Notes: a model not told the origin generated them from the letters alone. 64,000 bases of DNA from Hirudinaria manillensis (GCA_034509925.1 CM067535.1:777501-841500); one strand, 5' to 3'. Shown: positions 12,901 through 39,200, counted from the first letter of the stretch. A program made the numbers and translations.

Positions 12901-13411
12901 AGCGGTTGCCAATTTCAATCCACTACTAACTTATTATTATTATTATTAATACTACTTTTATTGTTATTACTGGATTTTTATTACTTGACATATTAAGATA
13001 ATTGGCTCTAAAGAGATTCTTTCATCAAGAAGCAAATATGATGGAAAGGATTTTATAGACTCATCACATAATTGTTATGTATTGTTATTATTTAATTCCA
13101 ACTAAAATTAACAACATTTTCTTTTGAAAGTGATTAAAAACGATTTATTTTTCCAGCAAATGCGGAGGAAACGATTTCGAACAAACTGGAATGATGACTG
13201 TGAGTTCTGCCATTTTGGCCACCTTTCCAGTCATAATTAAGTCTTTGATAAATAATTTTGATAATATTCTATAATAATATTAATAAGAATATAATATTAC
13301 TATATTATAATATTACTATTACTGCATCGTCCATTACAGGAAAGAAAAGGACCCAAGACGCAAGAACTTTTATTACGCGGTGAAGAAAGAAAATTTATTA
13401 ACTCATTGTAA
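3924..13411 (+). CDS. MCM10: Minichromosome maintenance protein 10 (MCM10), 23 exons, ~1041 aa
   Basis: Replication initiation factor that loads with the CMG helicase and binds DNA and polymerase alpha in the nucleus. Exons: 3924-3933, 4468-4521, 4581-4721, 4793-4930, 5003-5236, 5323-5604, 5755-5853, 6064-6201, 6462-6630, 7428-7590, 7785-7952, 8309-8442, 8865-8945, 9107-9202, 9390-9698, 9809-9879, 10325-10527, 10795-10918, 11694-11827, 12153-12266, 12738-12886, 13157-13199, 13340-13411. The start gives MAEEEECDLD, like the acidic vertebrate N-terminus. Seen in order: acidic repeats (aa 20-190), a coiled-coil segment (LAEMRRMQERI, ~aa 192-215), the internal OB fold (DWVTMGVLV to about aa 540), the CCCH zinc finger (GTCKGRTKIGNTC and HCSYH), PKLGRG, a C-terminal zinc ribbon (RFFRCKEC, CSKCGG) and the conserved tail GEERKFINSL. 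It is longer than the ~875 aa human protein because of the acidic exon copies and a heptad repeat in exon 15. AATAAA follows at 13418 and 13443. Confidence 0.95.
4468..5002 (+). repeat. Tandem exon-intron triplication in MCM10 N-terminus
   Basis: Exons 3 and 4 (4581-4721 and 4793-4930) encode near-identical peptides: DEKPEENRAE versus DEKLEKNRAE, then QPLNAI, NEEVIDDD and MDEYD. Exon 2 ends with the same LSLMDE motif, and exon 5 starts with a diverged copy (QNAINRN, EVINNNN). The three introns between them are also alike (TTACATTTTAAG-type core, GAAATTATTTAATAAC, then the acceptor). The unit is about 210 bp. All junctions are phase 1, so copies add without breaking the frame. Confidence 0.9.
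6899..7427 (+). repeat. 67-bp tandem array ending on MCM10 exon 10 acceptor
   Basis: The core GCATTTGCGTAATTTTATTT recurs at 7031, 7081, 7148, 7215, 7282 and 7349, with spacing 67 bp except for one 50-bp short unit. A final diverged unit at 7416 reads GCATATGCACAG and supplies the real splice acceptor. A related sequence at about 6899-6925 (TTTGCATCTGTACAGCAAT) looks like an earlier copy of that acceptor. A ~80-bp segment at 6650-6730 is also repeated near 6930-7010. Confidence 0.9.
9522..9689 (+). repeat. 21-bp coding minisatellite in MCM10 exon 15
   Basis: The coding sequence repeats a 7-residue motif about seven times: PKVKTTQ, GQVKDAS, QHVKDTS, GQVGDAS, GQVKAAP, GQVKNTP, GQVKTTP. The 21-bp DNA unit (CAGGTCAAG core) has diverged at synonymous and non-synonymous sites. 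I do not recall this block in vertebrate or yeast MCM10. It lies between the zinc finger region and the conserved PKLGRG block. Confidence 0.9.
10031..10302. repeat. 45-bp tandem array in MCM10 intron 16
   Basis: ATTCTCAA-containing units start at 10031, 10076, 10121, 10166, 10211 and 10253, and a last partial unit runs to about 10302. Spacing is 45 bp (one is 42). The array ends about 20 nt before the exon 17 acceptor at 10324. Confidence 0.9.
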
Positions 13412-13417
13412 ATATTA

Positions 13418-13448
13418 AATAAATTGCATTTTTAAAAATAAGAATAAA
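13418..13448 (+). terminator. MCM10 polyadenylation signals
   Basis: AATAAA occurs at 13418-13423 and 13443-13448, 7 to 37 nt after the MCM10 stop codon. These would give a very short 3' UTR. Confidence 0.6.
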
Positions 13449-15270
13449 ATACCTCTCATTCTGGACAATCATTATCATGACTTCATGGGCACTCGACCCA
13501 TGGGCAAAACTCGTCCGGCAGTTCAAATAACTTGAAAGCTTTTATGAATGTTTGGCATTTTTAAAATTTTAACGTTTGTTTCTTTTTTTGCTGAAATTGT
13601 GATTAAATGGCTGCTCAGTCCTACATTAGAATTCGTTATTGGGTATGTGCAAAATTATTTACTATTTAAATAAATTGATATTATTGGAGTCAACAAGAGG
13701 AATGAGTGTGTATCGGATCGTATCCTCTGATCGGATGGATGGATGGCCATCTTGGTTGTTCTGAAGTTGCATCATTATCAAGATGATGAGACTTGATCCT
13801 TAAAGGATCTGGTTTATTCAATATTTCCTAAGATGGCAGCAAAGAGGATTGAAATCCATGAAAATAAACTTCAATAATTGAATTTTTCTCTCTGGTCCTA
13901 CAAAAAAAACTGAAAAATGTTTTTTTGATGCCTCCAGCCAGAAATCCAGAAACGTGACAAACCTGGCACAATTACTAATCATAATTACAAACTAATTATC
14001 ATCATAATTACAAACTAATTATAATCATAATTACCAACTAGTTATAATCATAATTACCAACTAATTATAGTCATAATTACCAAGTAATTATAATTATCTG
14101 CCACGACGTCCCTGACGTTGCCCCACACGTCCGACTGCTACCTATTTGCAAATTGCAGAGTTGAACTTCTCGATGTGGAAATTTACTATCGACAACAGGA
14201 GAGAAACGAACGAACACGCAACGGCACAAACACGCAGGTACGAGAATCAAAGAGCTCGGAGCCCCTGAATCAATATTCCAATCCATTTAATTACCATTAA
14301 ATAATTCCACGACAAATTTAATATCTTCAAAAAAACAAACAAAACATTTAGACCTCAGACAATTGACTTCACAGGCAAAAAGTTTGGCAATTCGTTTGTC
14401 GAAATGAAACTCGGTTTTTCCGTCGAGGAAAATAAAAACGTTTTCAAAGCTAGAAAAAGAACGCACCCCATAAAATTCAAAACAACTTTCTCTAAAGGGA
14501 CTAGCAGCTTTAATGAATATTCACGACCCACTCGGAAGTGGGCGGATCCATTCGTAAACCGTGCATAAATTAATTTAATTAGCTCTGCTACTATCGGCAC
14601 GATGATATGCATTAAGGGCTTAAAATGTTAATTAATCTTTCGACATTTGCATGATTTTAAGATTTGGTAATCGAGACGGGGCAAAGGAGCAGAACTGCCG
14701 CTAGAACATTGCACCAATGGATGCCTGAAAACCATCATCATCATCACAACACCAATAACATCATCATCATCAGCACAACACCATCATCATCATCACAACA
14801 CCAACATCATCATCATCATGACGTCACTTCTCTGCCTAAGTACAAGTTACGTAGAAAATCCAGCAATCAACGAAGAAGTGTCCACTTAATGCATACTTAA
14901 CAAGCACGCTCACGAGGAACACGTAACAGTAATATTTAAATAATAATAATAATAATTAATATTATAAATAATTTTAATCTTATTACATATATATATATAT
15001 ATATGTATATATCATCATCATCATCACTATCATCAGGACTTCTGAAACACCACTACTAGCGATCAAAAAAGTTAAGTCGTTTCTCTAAACCAATAAAGAT
15101 GATGACACGATGATTTGGTTTTAAACTTTAAAAAAAAAAAGGATTTCATCTCTGATTCTGGAAATATAAACAAACAAACAAAATAAAAAAAAAAAACAGA
15201 AAATAATAACAAAAAAATACTTCAAGCAAACGAAACAGCTGTCAGCAGACCTTAGGAGCAACCTAGCGAA
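13449..15270. other. Convergent intergenic region, MCM10 / TAOK 3' ends
   Basis: MCM10 (+) and TAOK (-) point at each other across this ~1.8 kb. Parts of 14100-14900 are less AT-rich than the rest and probably belong to the TAOK 3' UTR. A tract of CATCATCA and CACAACACC repeats lies at 14733-14820 and a TA run at about 14990-15010. No convincing coding region was seen on either strand. Confidence 0.5.
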
Positions 15271-28255
<12,985 letters not shown>

Positions 28256-29795
28256 TTTCAGATGGTGCCAGAGATGATTTCAAACACCACACAAAATGTC
28301 TCAAAATAAAGTCTAAAATATTCCTCAAAAGCCAGATCTCTATAAAAAAAACTATAAGCTCTCTAGTATTCTATGATCGATGCTGTCCTCACAAAATACA
28401 AAATAAGATGTTTTGTGGTTTTCCAGATATTCTCAAAGTAGAAACATGTTCAAAATTGTTTTAATTTTTATGACTTTTATGACTTCTCCTTAAAACAATG
28501 ACAATTGGTTTTATTACGATTCCATTCAATCCAAAATTGTTTCTTTTCTTTACATTTCCTGGAAAATAAAATAAACTTTCAAGCTATTAAAAATAATATA
28601 TTACATTATATAATACAATATTTATGCCGATTACCGACAATTTCCAAAATGGAAATGGTATCATATACAGACATTTGTCAATACGTGATTTCAATGGTTG
28701 ATTAGATGGGGGCATTCTGTTTATTCAAATTGGCTAATTATGTAAGAAATAGAAGTCACATACAGAATATACAGCACGTTTATTAGTGTGTCGATTTTTT
28801 AAAATTGTTTGCTGAGATAATTAAATCATTGTAAATCATAACAAAGCTACTATCAAAAGTAGAATCAAAGCATTAAAGTCAAGAACGTTATTTCTGTTTC
28901 AGATGTCAAATATTTGTAGCAGACAAAATCGAGAACCCACCGATCACAAAAAAAAACAAAAACTAATCAAAGGAATAACAAAAGCTGATTGTGGCGGAAG
29001 CGCTTGCTAGTATTGTGATGAAAATTAGCACAATTAAATAGATTAAAATTCAAAACAAATGACTAAGTAAATACAAATAACATTGATTAATTTTTTATAA
29101 CCATGATTCCAACTTCAAATGACTTCGAAGAATTTTTTCGAAATTTCTGCTGTGACAAATCGATTAAACGTGGTCATAGAATTTGAGACACTTTTTCTAA
29201 ATATCTACAACATTTTAGGAATGCGTAATAAATGCGCCACAATTGTTATCAAATATATCGGTTTATTTAAGCTTTATAATTAAATTCCATAACATTAAAG
29301 ATCGCTTGACAAAGACAGACCTTTATTCATGTATGAAGTTTAATTTAATTTTTGTTTTAATTTCTAAAAATTAGTGATGGAGCATATTTTGTTGAAACTT
29401 TCATATATGAAATTATAATAATGTCATAATCGCTACAGCTTATATTGAGTTGAAAAATTGTGGGTAGTTTAAAAAAACAAGCGCAAATTTTAGCAAAATC
29501 GATGTAAACCATTATAAGAGAAAGACATCTTTGGGTTACTAGGTCTAATCTGTTTACTTTTTAAAAATCACAGAGGTCATGTTATTTTTGAAACATTTAA
29601 TAAAATAATAAATACCTAAATCAAACATATTTTTTATAATTTTGTAATTAAACAATGTTATTTTTACATTTAAAATGTATGATGAAAATGTTATCTGCGT
29701 TATGTCAATTTCATATGTTTTTTATTTACACGAGCGATAATCATTATTACTCACATGCGTATATAATTTGGCTTATTTTTTTCACAGTCGTAATT
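28256..29795. promoter_or_regulatory. Divergent TAOK / RBM19 intergenic region
   Basis: The two start codons face away from each other across 1540 bp, so both 5' UTRs and promoters should lie here. The DNA is AT-rich. I see no TATA box or motif I would assign with confidence, and no coding region. Confidence 0.45.
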
Positions 29796-32700
29796 ATGTC
29801 TCGCTTGATTATAAAAGATTTACCAAAAAATGTTAGTTAAATGCAACATTTAAAACCAGTTCTACAGGACACAAACTTAACAAAAAACAATGATATTATA
29901 GATATCTGAACAAGAACTAAGGAAACGATTTTCTGAAAAGGGAACAGTGACAGAATGTTCACTTCGATACACACCAGAGGGTGTTTTCAGAAAATTTGCA
30001 TTTGTTGGTTTCAAAGAAGTCTCAGAAGCAGAGGATGCCATAAATTACTTCAACAACTCTTTCATTAATGCCACCAAAATAAAAGTTAGATTTTAATATT
30101 AAAAATCATACTCTGATAATTTTTCGTCACCAACTTTGTTTGGAACGCATCTATTTTATTTCTTTATTTTATAAATAGGTTGCACTTGCAAGAGATTTCA
30201 AAGATGGTAACTCTAATGTCAATTGGTCCAAACATTCAAAACAAAAAGGACATATTGAAAATGCTCCCAGTGGAAACAAAAAACAGGTAATTCACTTGTT
30301 CTGATAAAATGAATAACTTCCAATTATTTTTGTTAAATTAATGTTAATTTATTTTAAATGTTGTTACCCTGTAAATCGTTAATTAGTTTATTTGTTTGAA
30401 TTCATTTAACGATATGAAAAGTTTTATATACAAAAATTTCTATTCAGGAAATGACCTCCAGTTGGGCAATTAAAGTTACAGGACTTCCTGCAGGTGTTAA
30501 AAAGGCAAGTGATGTTTATTATGCACTGGTTATAATTATTAATTAATTAATATTAATAATTGGTATTGATTAATTGGTATTACCACTAAAGAATTTCAAA
30601 ATAATATTTGGATTTCTATTAGAATCAAATTGAGGAATTCTTCAAGCCACTCAAGGTGTTTGTCAACATTCCATCGAACAAAAAGGCCAACAGTAAGATC
30701 TTTTCATGATTTTGCAATATTAATGTCGGTAAATTGTATCAATTACTAATTTAAAGTAATTAATGTTCTTGTAATTATTTATTAATTATGATTATTATTA
30801 TTATTATTATGAATAATTATTTTTAGCAAAACTGGTCGTTTGTTTTGAAAATGAAAAGGAAAGAGATGAAGCAATGAGGAGGAACAAAAACTTCATTGGT
30901 TGGAAACTTGTTTTTATAATTACTAATTATTATTATTATGTTTTAAATATTGTCGTTATAAAAATATTTTTATAATTATTATTATTATAGTTATTATCAC
31001 GTTTTGAATATTGTTGTCATCTTAGTATAGCCATCTTGGATGTCTGTAATTTTATGCAATTTTATGACCTGTAATGAGATTATAATTTCTTTTTATGGTA
31101 AACCTTTGCAGGATCAAACAAGATTTTCTTGCACAAGCACACAGGTCAGCCTGTGACATTGCAACAAGAGACTCAATCTCAGAAACAAGATGACCTTCCT
31201 CAGAAAGAGGTTAAAATAATAATAATATTAATAATAGTAATTATAGTAACAAAAATATTAATTAATTAATAATGAAATAATATTTAACTAATCTTTCAGT
31301 CTAATATCAAAATCTGATTTATTTAAATTTTTTAAAATAGGATAAACAAAAGGAAATGGCTCTCATTGCAGAGGTGAATTTCAATTTCATGCAATTTTTA
31401 ATTTTGCTTCAATTTCCAATCAAATTATGTAACAATTATTGTCGAGTGGTTATTGTTTTGTTAACATATTTCCAACTAATTAATTAATTATTTAATTGAT
31501 TATTTAATTAATTAATTGTTAACCAATCATAGACTGGCAGATTATTTGTTACAAACCTTCCCTCCTGGAGTACTGAAGATGAACTGGACAAGTTGTTTTC
31601 AAAATACGGTAGGACTTTTGTAATTATTAATGATGATCAATTTATTATTATTATTATTATTGTTATTATTTTATTATTATTATTATTGTTATTATTATTA
31701 TTATTATGAACGTCGATGATAAGAATTATTGTTTCCAAAGTTTGGTTTGGGTGATGCTCCTACATGGAAAAATTTTCCGTTAATTTTATATATTAATTTG
31801 TTAAATTTAAATATTAATCCGTTATAATTTAAAATATAATATGTTAAGATAAAAATGTTCTGCCTTCCTTACTAACAGCTTTAAAAACCTTTTGTTGAAC
31901 ATGATTAATACTTGAATAGATTATGTTAAATATATTTACACATATTTAAATATATTTTCACATATTTAAATATATTTAAATTACAAACTGTTTGTGTAGT
32001 GAAGCAAGAGTGAACAAAGACAATATTTTTTAAAAATTACTTTTAGGACCAACAACAGTTGAACTCCAGGTGGACAAATCAAGGAACGAACAAAAAGGAT
32101 TTGCGTTCATCAATTACGTCATGCCTGAAAATGCCCTTGCAGCTTATGAGAGCCTTGATGGTACCATTTTCCAGGTTATTAATTTCATAAAATATTGATT
32201 TTAATGATAATAATAATAATAATAGTATTAATAATAATAATAGTAATAATAATGATAATAAATTGTTATTTCTAATAAATGATTTGATCTGAAAGAAACT
32301 GAGAAACTTAGCCCAATAAATTGGTACATTTTTGAGTGAAATTTTGAATTTTTAGGGAAGAATGTTGCACATTTTGGGTGGAAAAGCCAAAAAGGAAGAC
32401 ACACAGGACACTGGTAATAATATGCTAATATTATAATAATAATTAATTAATGTTAATAATATGCTAATATTATAATAACTCCTAGTAATCTACGTTAATA
32501 TTTAGTATTTATTTACAGAAACGACGGATATTTTTTTGAAAATTATAATTAATTACATTTTAATTGCTTTTTTTCAGAAGAAATTCCATTCAGTAAAAAG
32601 AAAGAAATTATGAAGAAAAAAGGAGCAGCAAGGTATAATTATGAATTATTATTCCTTATTATGGCTGTTTATATTTATAAATGATGGAAAGCCATTACTA

Positions 32701-35448
32701 GCTATTTGCATAATTTATTTGTGGCATTTACATAAATAATTCTTTTAATTTAAATCCTATAAATTATTTTAAAAGTGCCCAATGCTGGAACACACTGTTC
32801 ATTGGACCAGATGCTCTTGCTGAGACTGTGGCCAATGAAGAGGGAATTGAAAAGAGAGACCTCCTCTTGTCGGTCAGTATTTTATATCCAATTTAAATCA
32901 ATTACTTGTTTAATTGAAATATTCTTTTCTGCATTAAATTTTATTTTATCTATTTTATTAATTAAACAACAGTTTGTTTTCATTGAAATATACTTTTTCC
33001 ACAACCAATCAGGATGGTGGGGTGAGTGTTGCTGCCAAGATGGCTATGAAGCAGACGAAGATTGTCAATGACATTAGGAATTTCCTCATTAAAAATGGAG
33101 TCTCACTTGAAAGTTTCAGGCAGGTACTGATAAATAAAGTTATTTTTTTTTTGGTTGATAACTATTTTTCTTTAATTGGATAAATTAATTTAAAATCTTC
33201 TGCTTAAATTTATTTAGAAAAGCATCTTGTTTGAACCTTTTCACTCAATGCAACGTTAAAATAAGTTATTATAAATGAGAGAGACATCTCATTAATTTGC
33301 ATACATTAGGAATGTTGTTCATACAAACAATCCATGTCATTGCATTGTCCAAATTATTATTAATTAGTGCTAATTAATTAGATAATAATCAATTAATTAA
33401 TAATAATAATCAACATCCAAGACCTCATCACCAAGAAGCAAGTCAATCCTCCTGGCAAAGAATCTTCCGGCCGGCACGACCGAGAAGGACTTGAGGGACG
33501 TGTTCAATGAGTACTCCAACTCTCTGGACAGGATCATCATTCCCTCCAGTGGACTGACGGCCATCATTAAGTTCAACAATGAAATCCTGGCCTCACAGGC
33601 TTTTAAGGACCTTGCTTATTCTAAGGTTTGTTTTTATTTTACTTTATTTTTTTTTAAATTTTATTTTGTTTTGTTTTGTTTTGTGCGTATCAACACATTA
33701 GTCGGTTTGTTGATTGATGATTTCAGATTTGTAATGCTATGCTTTTTGAATTATCCAGATAAAACACCTTCCTCTCTACCTGGAGTGGGCTCCTTCGGAC
33801 GTTCTCTCGGGAAAAGAAAGTGTCAAAGAGGAAGACCAACCCGTGGTATGCCAACAATTTAGTCGTTGAAATGAAAATAACTTTTTTGCTGTGAAATCTT
33901 TATAAAAGATATTTATATAACTTATATATAACGTATATTTTACATACCATTGGTTTAATTGTTTCGGGATTATAACTTGTATTAAATAGTATTTGTTTAT
34001 TAGTTTGAGATTTACTGAATTAATTTAATTTAATTCAGAAGGAGGAGGAAGAAGAAGAGAAGGAGGCAACAACTGCTGAAGAAGAGGAAGAAAGTATGGA
34101 TGTAGACCTATCGTTGCCAAGGAGATTCGTGTTTGTAAAGAACATTCCTTCTGACTTGACCAAAGAGGAATTGCAAGAGGTATTATTTGGTGACTTTTTT
34201 TGCTGTGATTATAGATTATAAATTATAATAAAACTTATTTATTAATCTTTTATATATCCATTTTTTGCAGGTTTTCGAAAAATATGGGAAAGTTGTCAGC
34301 ATCAATCATATTGATTACAATAAGGATGACACAAAAGGTAAAGTTTTAACTGGAAGCACGGAAAATTAATTCAGTCTCTACTAATTGATTATAATCAATT
34401 TAAATAAATAATAATGTATAAATATAGATATTTATAATCAATTATATGAAATTAGTAAAGTTATTAAAATTATTCTTCCAGTTACTTCTGCTTTTGTGGA
34501 GTTCGGTCTCCCAGAATTTGCCGAAGCATGCGTACGTGAGACACGTGATATACACGGACAGAAGGTTGAACTGAGGATTTCTGACAGACCTGGAATTACG
34601 AACACAAAGAGGTAGACATTTGTTTCTGTTTTAAACATATTTATCAGTTAAATGAAATGTTTACAGATCAATAATTGATTGGTTTAACTGATAATTCACT
34701 TGTTTTGATGAAATAAAAGCATTAATGTTCTTAAATCAGCACCCATTCGGACACAAAACCTAGTAAGGAGGGCAAAGAGACAAACAAGATTTTGGTCAAA
34801 AACATCCCCTTTGAAGCATCATTGAAGGATCTCAAGCAACTCTTTGGGTATTTATTTGTGAATTGTTTTATGCAGTAACAAATACATGCAAATACTATTG
34901 TGATATAATTCTAATCTTACTTTCAGTATATTTTATATTTGGATATATGATATGATGTTAACTAGAATTTTTTTGTTTCATTTTCAGAAACTATTCAGGA
35001 TTCACAAACATTAGACTACCCAAAAAGGCAGATGGTCACAGAGGATTTGCATTCATTGAGTTCAACACCAAACTTGCTGCTAAGGTATGGTTTAAAGAAA
35101 TTACTTAAGCATTCAGTTAAGAATTAAGTTGAAATCTGTATGTATGGCTTGAACAAGTGATGTTTAATACTATGAATTCTTCCAGGCCTGCTTTAATGAA
35201 TTATGCCACAATACAACTTTATTTGGTCGTCGCTTGGTACTGGAATGGTCAAGCTCATCAGAAAATCACGCCAGCGCGGCTGATGTTGCTCACCTTCGAA
35301 AAAGGACTGCAGAAAATTACAAGGGTTTGTTGAATTTTTGCTGCAAATATTTCAACATGATTGATATATACTAATATATTTTTTAGGCAACGCCTCCAAA
35401 AAGAAAAGAACAGACTTATTGAACGATTTACAGACAGGAAGCGTGTAA
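29796..35448 (+). CDS. RBM19: RNA-binding protein 19 / Mrd1 (ribosome biogenesis), 23 exons, ~738 aa
   Basis: Nucleolar multi-RRM protein needed for pre-rRNA cleavage and small-subunit assembly. Exons: 29796-29831, 29902-30084, 30179-30286, 30448-30504, 30623-30692, 30827-30898, 31112-31209, 31341-31373, 31533-31608, 32047-32174, 32356-32413, 32578-32632, 32776-32872, 33013-33123, 33422-33625, 33759-33845, 34039-34179, 34271-34337, 34482-34611, 34740-34847, 34988-35084, 35186-35324, 35387-35448. The start MSRLIIKDLPKN matches the family N-terminus. Six RRMs are visible: ~2-85, ~112-190, ~221-297 (RLFVTNLP), ~399-475 (ILLAKNLPAGT), ~511-592 (FVFVKNIP) and ~617-695 (KILVKNIPF with HRGFAFIEF). 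The family block NTLFIGPDALAETVA and NGVSLESF precede RRM4. At ~738 aa it is shorter than human RBM19 (~960) because the acidic linker after RRM1 is nearly absent. The intron after exon 4 starts with GC. Confidence 0.95.
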
Positions 35449-35474
35449 ATTAATTTCTTGATAGAAAAAGGACC

Positions 35475-35480
35475 AATAAA
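35475..35480 (+). terminator. RBM19 polyadenylation signal
   Basis: AATAAA 27 nt after the RBM19 stop codon. Confidence 0.6.
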
Positions 35481-36271
35481 ATTTTCATATTCTCCGAACT
35501 GAAAATTTTTTATTGTGTTGGTGTCAAAAGGAGATCCAAAAGCGTGATTCTCCTCCGATCTGTTGCATGAACTGTTGGATAGAAATCTTGCAAATTTTCC
35601 CATGGTCACGGAAATTAAGTTTTAATTTTTTTGCCAATCGATATTTTATTTAACAAGTTTTAAGTACCGCATATAGGGGTGTGCGATGGATCGGAAATTC
35701 ATCGTTTTTGGAGGGTTAATATTTAATCAGTGCTTTCTCGATCATTTTTTAAAATTTAGCAAAGATAATTATTTTTTAAATAATACAAAATGTATTTATG
35801 TAGTAAATTAATATAAAGCACCAAAGACAACTTATGATAAAACATGGCGCTTGAGTAAGAGGCTGTTTTGAAAGTTCGATACAAAAATAAACATTTCCGT
35901 CTAGCGATCGTTCCGTTACGATTTTGGCGCTGTTTAACTTTAAAATTATTAAAATGCCTTAGCGATGAGATATCCGCCGTCTTTTGTTTGACTTTATCGA
36001 ATATCGGCGTACCGAAAATCCGTATGAAAACGGTCAACACTTTTAAGTCAGAAGTTGTTGTTAGTAGAGATCGCTAATTTGTTGCTAAGTACAGGTTTTG
36101 TTTGTAATATTTTTCTTATGGTTTTCTAATCGAATAATAGTACATTTATATCTTTGTCATCCTAATTAATCACCTATATTGGTCACAAATATGCATTTTA
36201 TAGTTCATTAGTTTAATTTATAATATATTCTTTTAAACACAGGGTTTCTGATGTCCATTTGCGCATGAAAC
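35481..36271. promoter_or_regulatory. RBM19-SETD1 intergenic region, presumed SETD1 promoter
   Basis: This ~790 bp separates the RBM19 polyA signal from the SETD1 start codon. A less AT-rich segment at about 35865-36070 is open for 60-90 codons on both strands, but it has no recognisable protein and no splice context. A promoter/5' UTR role is inferred from position only. Confidence 0.4.
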
Positions 36272-39200
36272 ATGTCTGGTGAGCATTTTTTATGCTGAAG
36301 TTTCAGATTTTCAAGCACTATTGAATTTGGCATAAATATTTTAATGGAGGCATTAAACAATACTGTAGGTGCATGGGAGAGAATCATGTTATAATTAAAA
36401 TATCTAATTATTGAGATATTATAACTAATTTACATCTTTATAATTTTAATTTCTTAGGACATTTGATACCCATGGAAAAATGCTAAATTGGTAAACTTAT
36501 TATATTTGATTCTAGTCAATACTCCAGTTAAAAAGCCTAGCAAGGAAGGGGAGCATTTCCAGAGCCATCCTGATTTTACAAAAAATTTCAAGCTTATTAA
36601 TGATCCAGTTCTTACCAGATGTCCTCCCTCAACATACAGATATGATGGCATGATGCCAGGGGTAGGCAGCTTATTTAGGATTTATTATGAATGATTTATT
36701 TTGAGCATTTTCCAAAACATAATTTAATTAACCAGTTTTTTATTGCTGGAATTACTTTTAAAACTTTTTACAATTTCAATCTTCAGTTGAAGTCCCCAAT
36801 AGAAGTTGTTGACCCTAGGTCAAGGTTTCCAAGAACTAACACTCGAAGCAAGAACATTTTTCTACCTATTCCTGAGTTTATTGTGAGAATTGTTTTTAAC
36901 CAAATGTTAGATAATTGTGTGATTATGTAATAGATATGATTATGTAATTATTATGTAAGCACGATGCTTGTTAACATACGTGATTAGCTCTAGTTATGCT
37001 TTGGGTGATTTGTGTAGGATAATGATATTTATGATTTGCTAATTATTTAACGAAGATATATTCATCACTGTTTATTTAAAAGCAACTTGCGCATTGTCTA
37101 TATGTAATATGTTATTATAATATTTGTATTATATTATTTACTAATGTATTCCAATAGGTGGACAAACATTATGTGCTTCCAATAAAACCAAAGGAGGTCA
37201 GTTTCACCAACTTGAACAACAATGTCAACGTCAAATTCCTCGAAGACATGTGCAAATGTTTTGGAGTCATCCAAGACACTGTCATTTATTACCATCCAAC
37301 CACCAAGAAACACCTTGGACTTGGCAAGGTCAGTTTGGCATAAGATATTTGTTATTTTTTATACCAAATCAAATCAAATTTTCTCATCTGCTACGCCTAT
37401 GTGCTTATCTTAGTAATCAGTTCATTAGTATTATTTTTATATTTTTATATTTTAAGAGTAGTTTCTCTTATTATTAATATTCTTACTATTTTTATTTTTT
37501 ACTACATCCTTAAGCAAATGAATTCTTCACAAGTCATGTTCATAGGTTGTCTTCACCGCAAGTTCTGCTGCTCAGAAATGTGCTGAGAAGCTAAATAGCA
37601 CATCAAGTATGGGCAACATACTCAATGTCTTCTTGGATGATAAGGGTTTGTGTACTATCTCTAATTATAGGAAGTATGAACGATAACTTGGTAGCTCTTT
37701 TGTTATTCTATTATTTAATTATTTTAAATTGAAGGTACTGAGAGAGATAAGTTGTTCAAAGAGCTCACAAAGGACCCCAGTAAATCAGAGTTCATGCCCC
37801 CAATGCCAAACTCTCATCTCAAGAAGGACGTGTTGCTAGGAATGTTTCCGTCGACATCAACGCCGACTTCTTTGCCTCAATCCGCGGCGACCAACAACAC
37901 CTTTGCGAGTCCGGGAGCGGAAAAACTACAAACGTCCGCGGCCCACCACCAATCTTTCAACGCATCTCAGGTGTACTCGAGAAGTCACTCGCTGATCAAT
38001 TCGGATCATTCGACCAATGGCAATGCCATTCTCCTGCAGAGAAAATCATCCGTCTCGTCCACCTCCTCCGCCGGCGTCAGCGTCCAGAGGAGTTCCTCTG
38101 GAGAGGGTTTGTTTGGCAGTTCAGTCTCAGGAAATCCAGATCTTGCCATCAAACCTTCGCAGAAGGATTCGCACAATCAACCCACCTTGACTTCGCCCGT
38201 ATCGTCGACTGTGCCTTTCCACAACCGGCAGGCGCACAACTTCAATCAATCGAAATCCAACAACTCCAGGGAAACTCGGCCTCATCACAAGCCGAGCGAC
38301 CAGGCTTGGGACGCTTCTTACAAAGAAAAAACTGAAACTCACGGCAGAGTCGATAAATCTTTTGATCACGGAGCAAAAGAGAGGTCGTTCAGAAGAGAGG
38401 ACAGACACGTAGAAAAGAAATGGACGTGGAACCAAGGAAAGGAATATAAGGATCGACAGAATAAAAATGGTGACAAATCCAACTGGAAAGATAAATATTC
38501 CTCGCCTAACAACAAGAAGGATAGAAACAGAGACAGGAAGGATTGCTACGACGGCTCTTACAATAGAAGCGGATGGTCAAAGCACGTTCAAGAATCTACG
38601 AGGGAAAGTTCCGTCAGAGGTGCCGACAACAGTCAGAGTTTCGAGAATTTACTGGACGCCTCTCACTTAGGAATGCCTGGACTTCTGTCTTCCGACAGGG
38701 GCAAATCGAAAAGCATAGACACGCCCGACAAGAACGGACAGACCTCCCTTTCCGATTTGGATGACAAAAGGAATGAAACGTCTATTAAAACCAATTTTCT
38801 AGATAAAAGAACGAACCTCTTGGCAAATTCCGACGACAACGCTGTCGACAGTTCCCACTTGTTTGTTCAGTGCCCCAAGAAAGCCGAGCCGACCGAGAGA
38901 GAGGACGAAAAGCACGAGAGCCTCGAATCCAGAATCCAAGCTCTTTTAGGTCAAAATCTGCCTTTCGCTTTGCCGAGCACCGCGGCCCAAATGCCGGCGG
39001 TTCCTCAGAGCCTGCCGACAGATCCGTCGCTTCGACCTCCTCTTCCTCCGTCGCCGTCTCCCCCGATTCCTCCTCCGCCGAGTCAGCTCGACTCGGACGT
39101 CAACGTACCTCTGCCATCCATCTACTCTTTTCCTCCTCCCCCTCTTCCCGTGACACCCGTCGTGCCTCCGAACGTCTCCTATCCTCCCCCTCCTCAAAAC

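Noticed and set aside
14733..14820. His-rich open frame from CATCAT repeats
   Set aside because: A trinucleotide-rich stretch in the probable TAOK 3' UTR, on the wrong strand, with no gene context.
35756..36077. Overlapping 69-94 codon frames on both strands between RBM19 and SETD1
   Set aside because: No family, no splice sites and no polyA context. More likely promoter or 5' UTR DNA with a less biased base composition.
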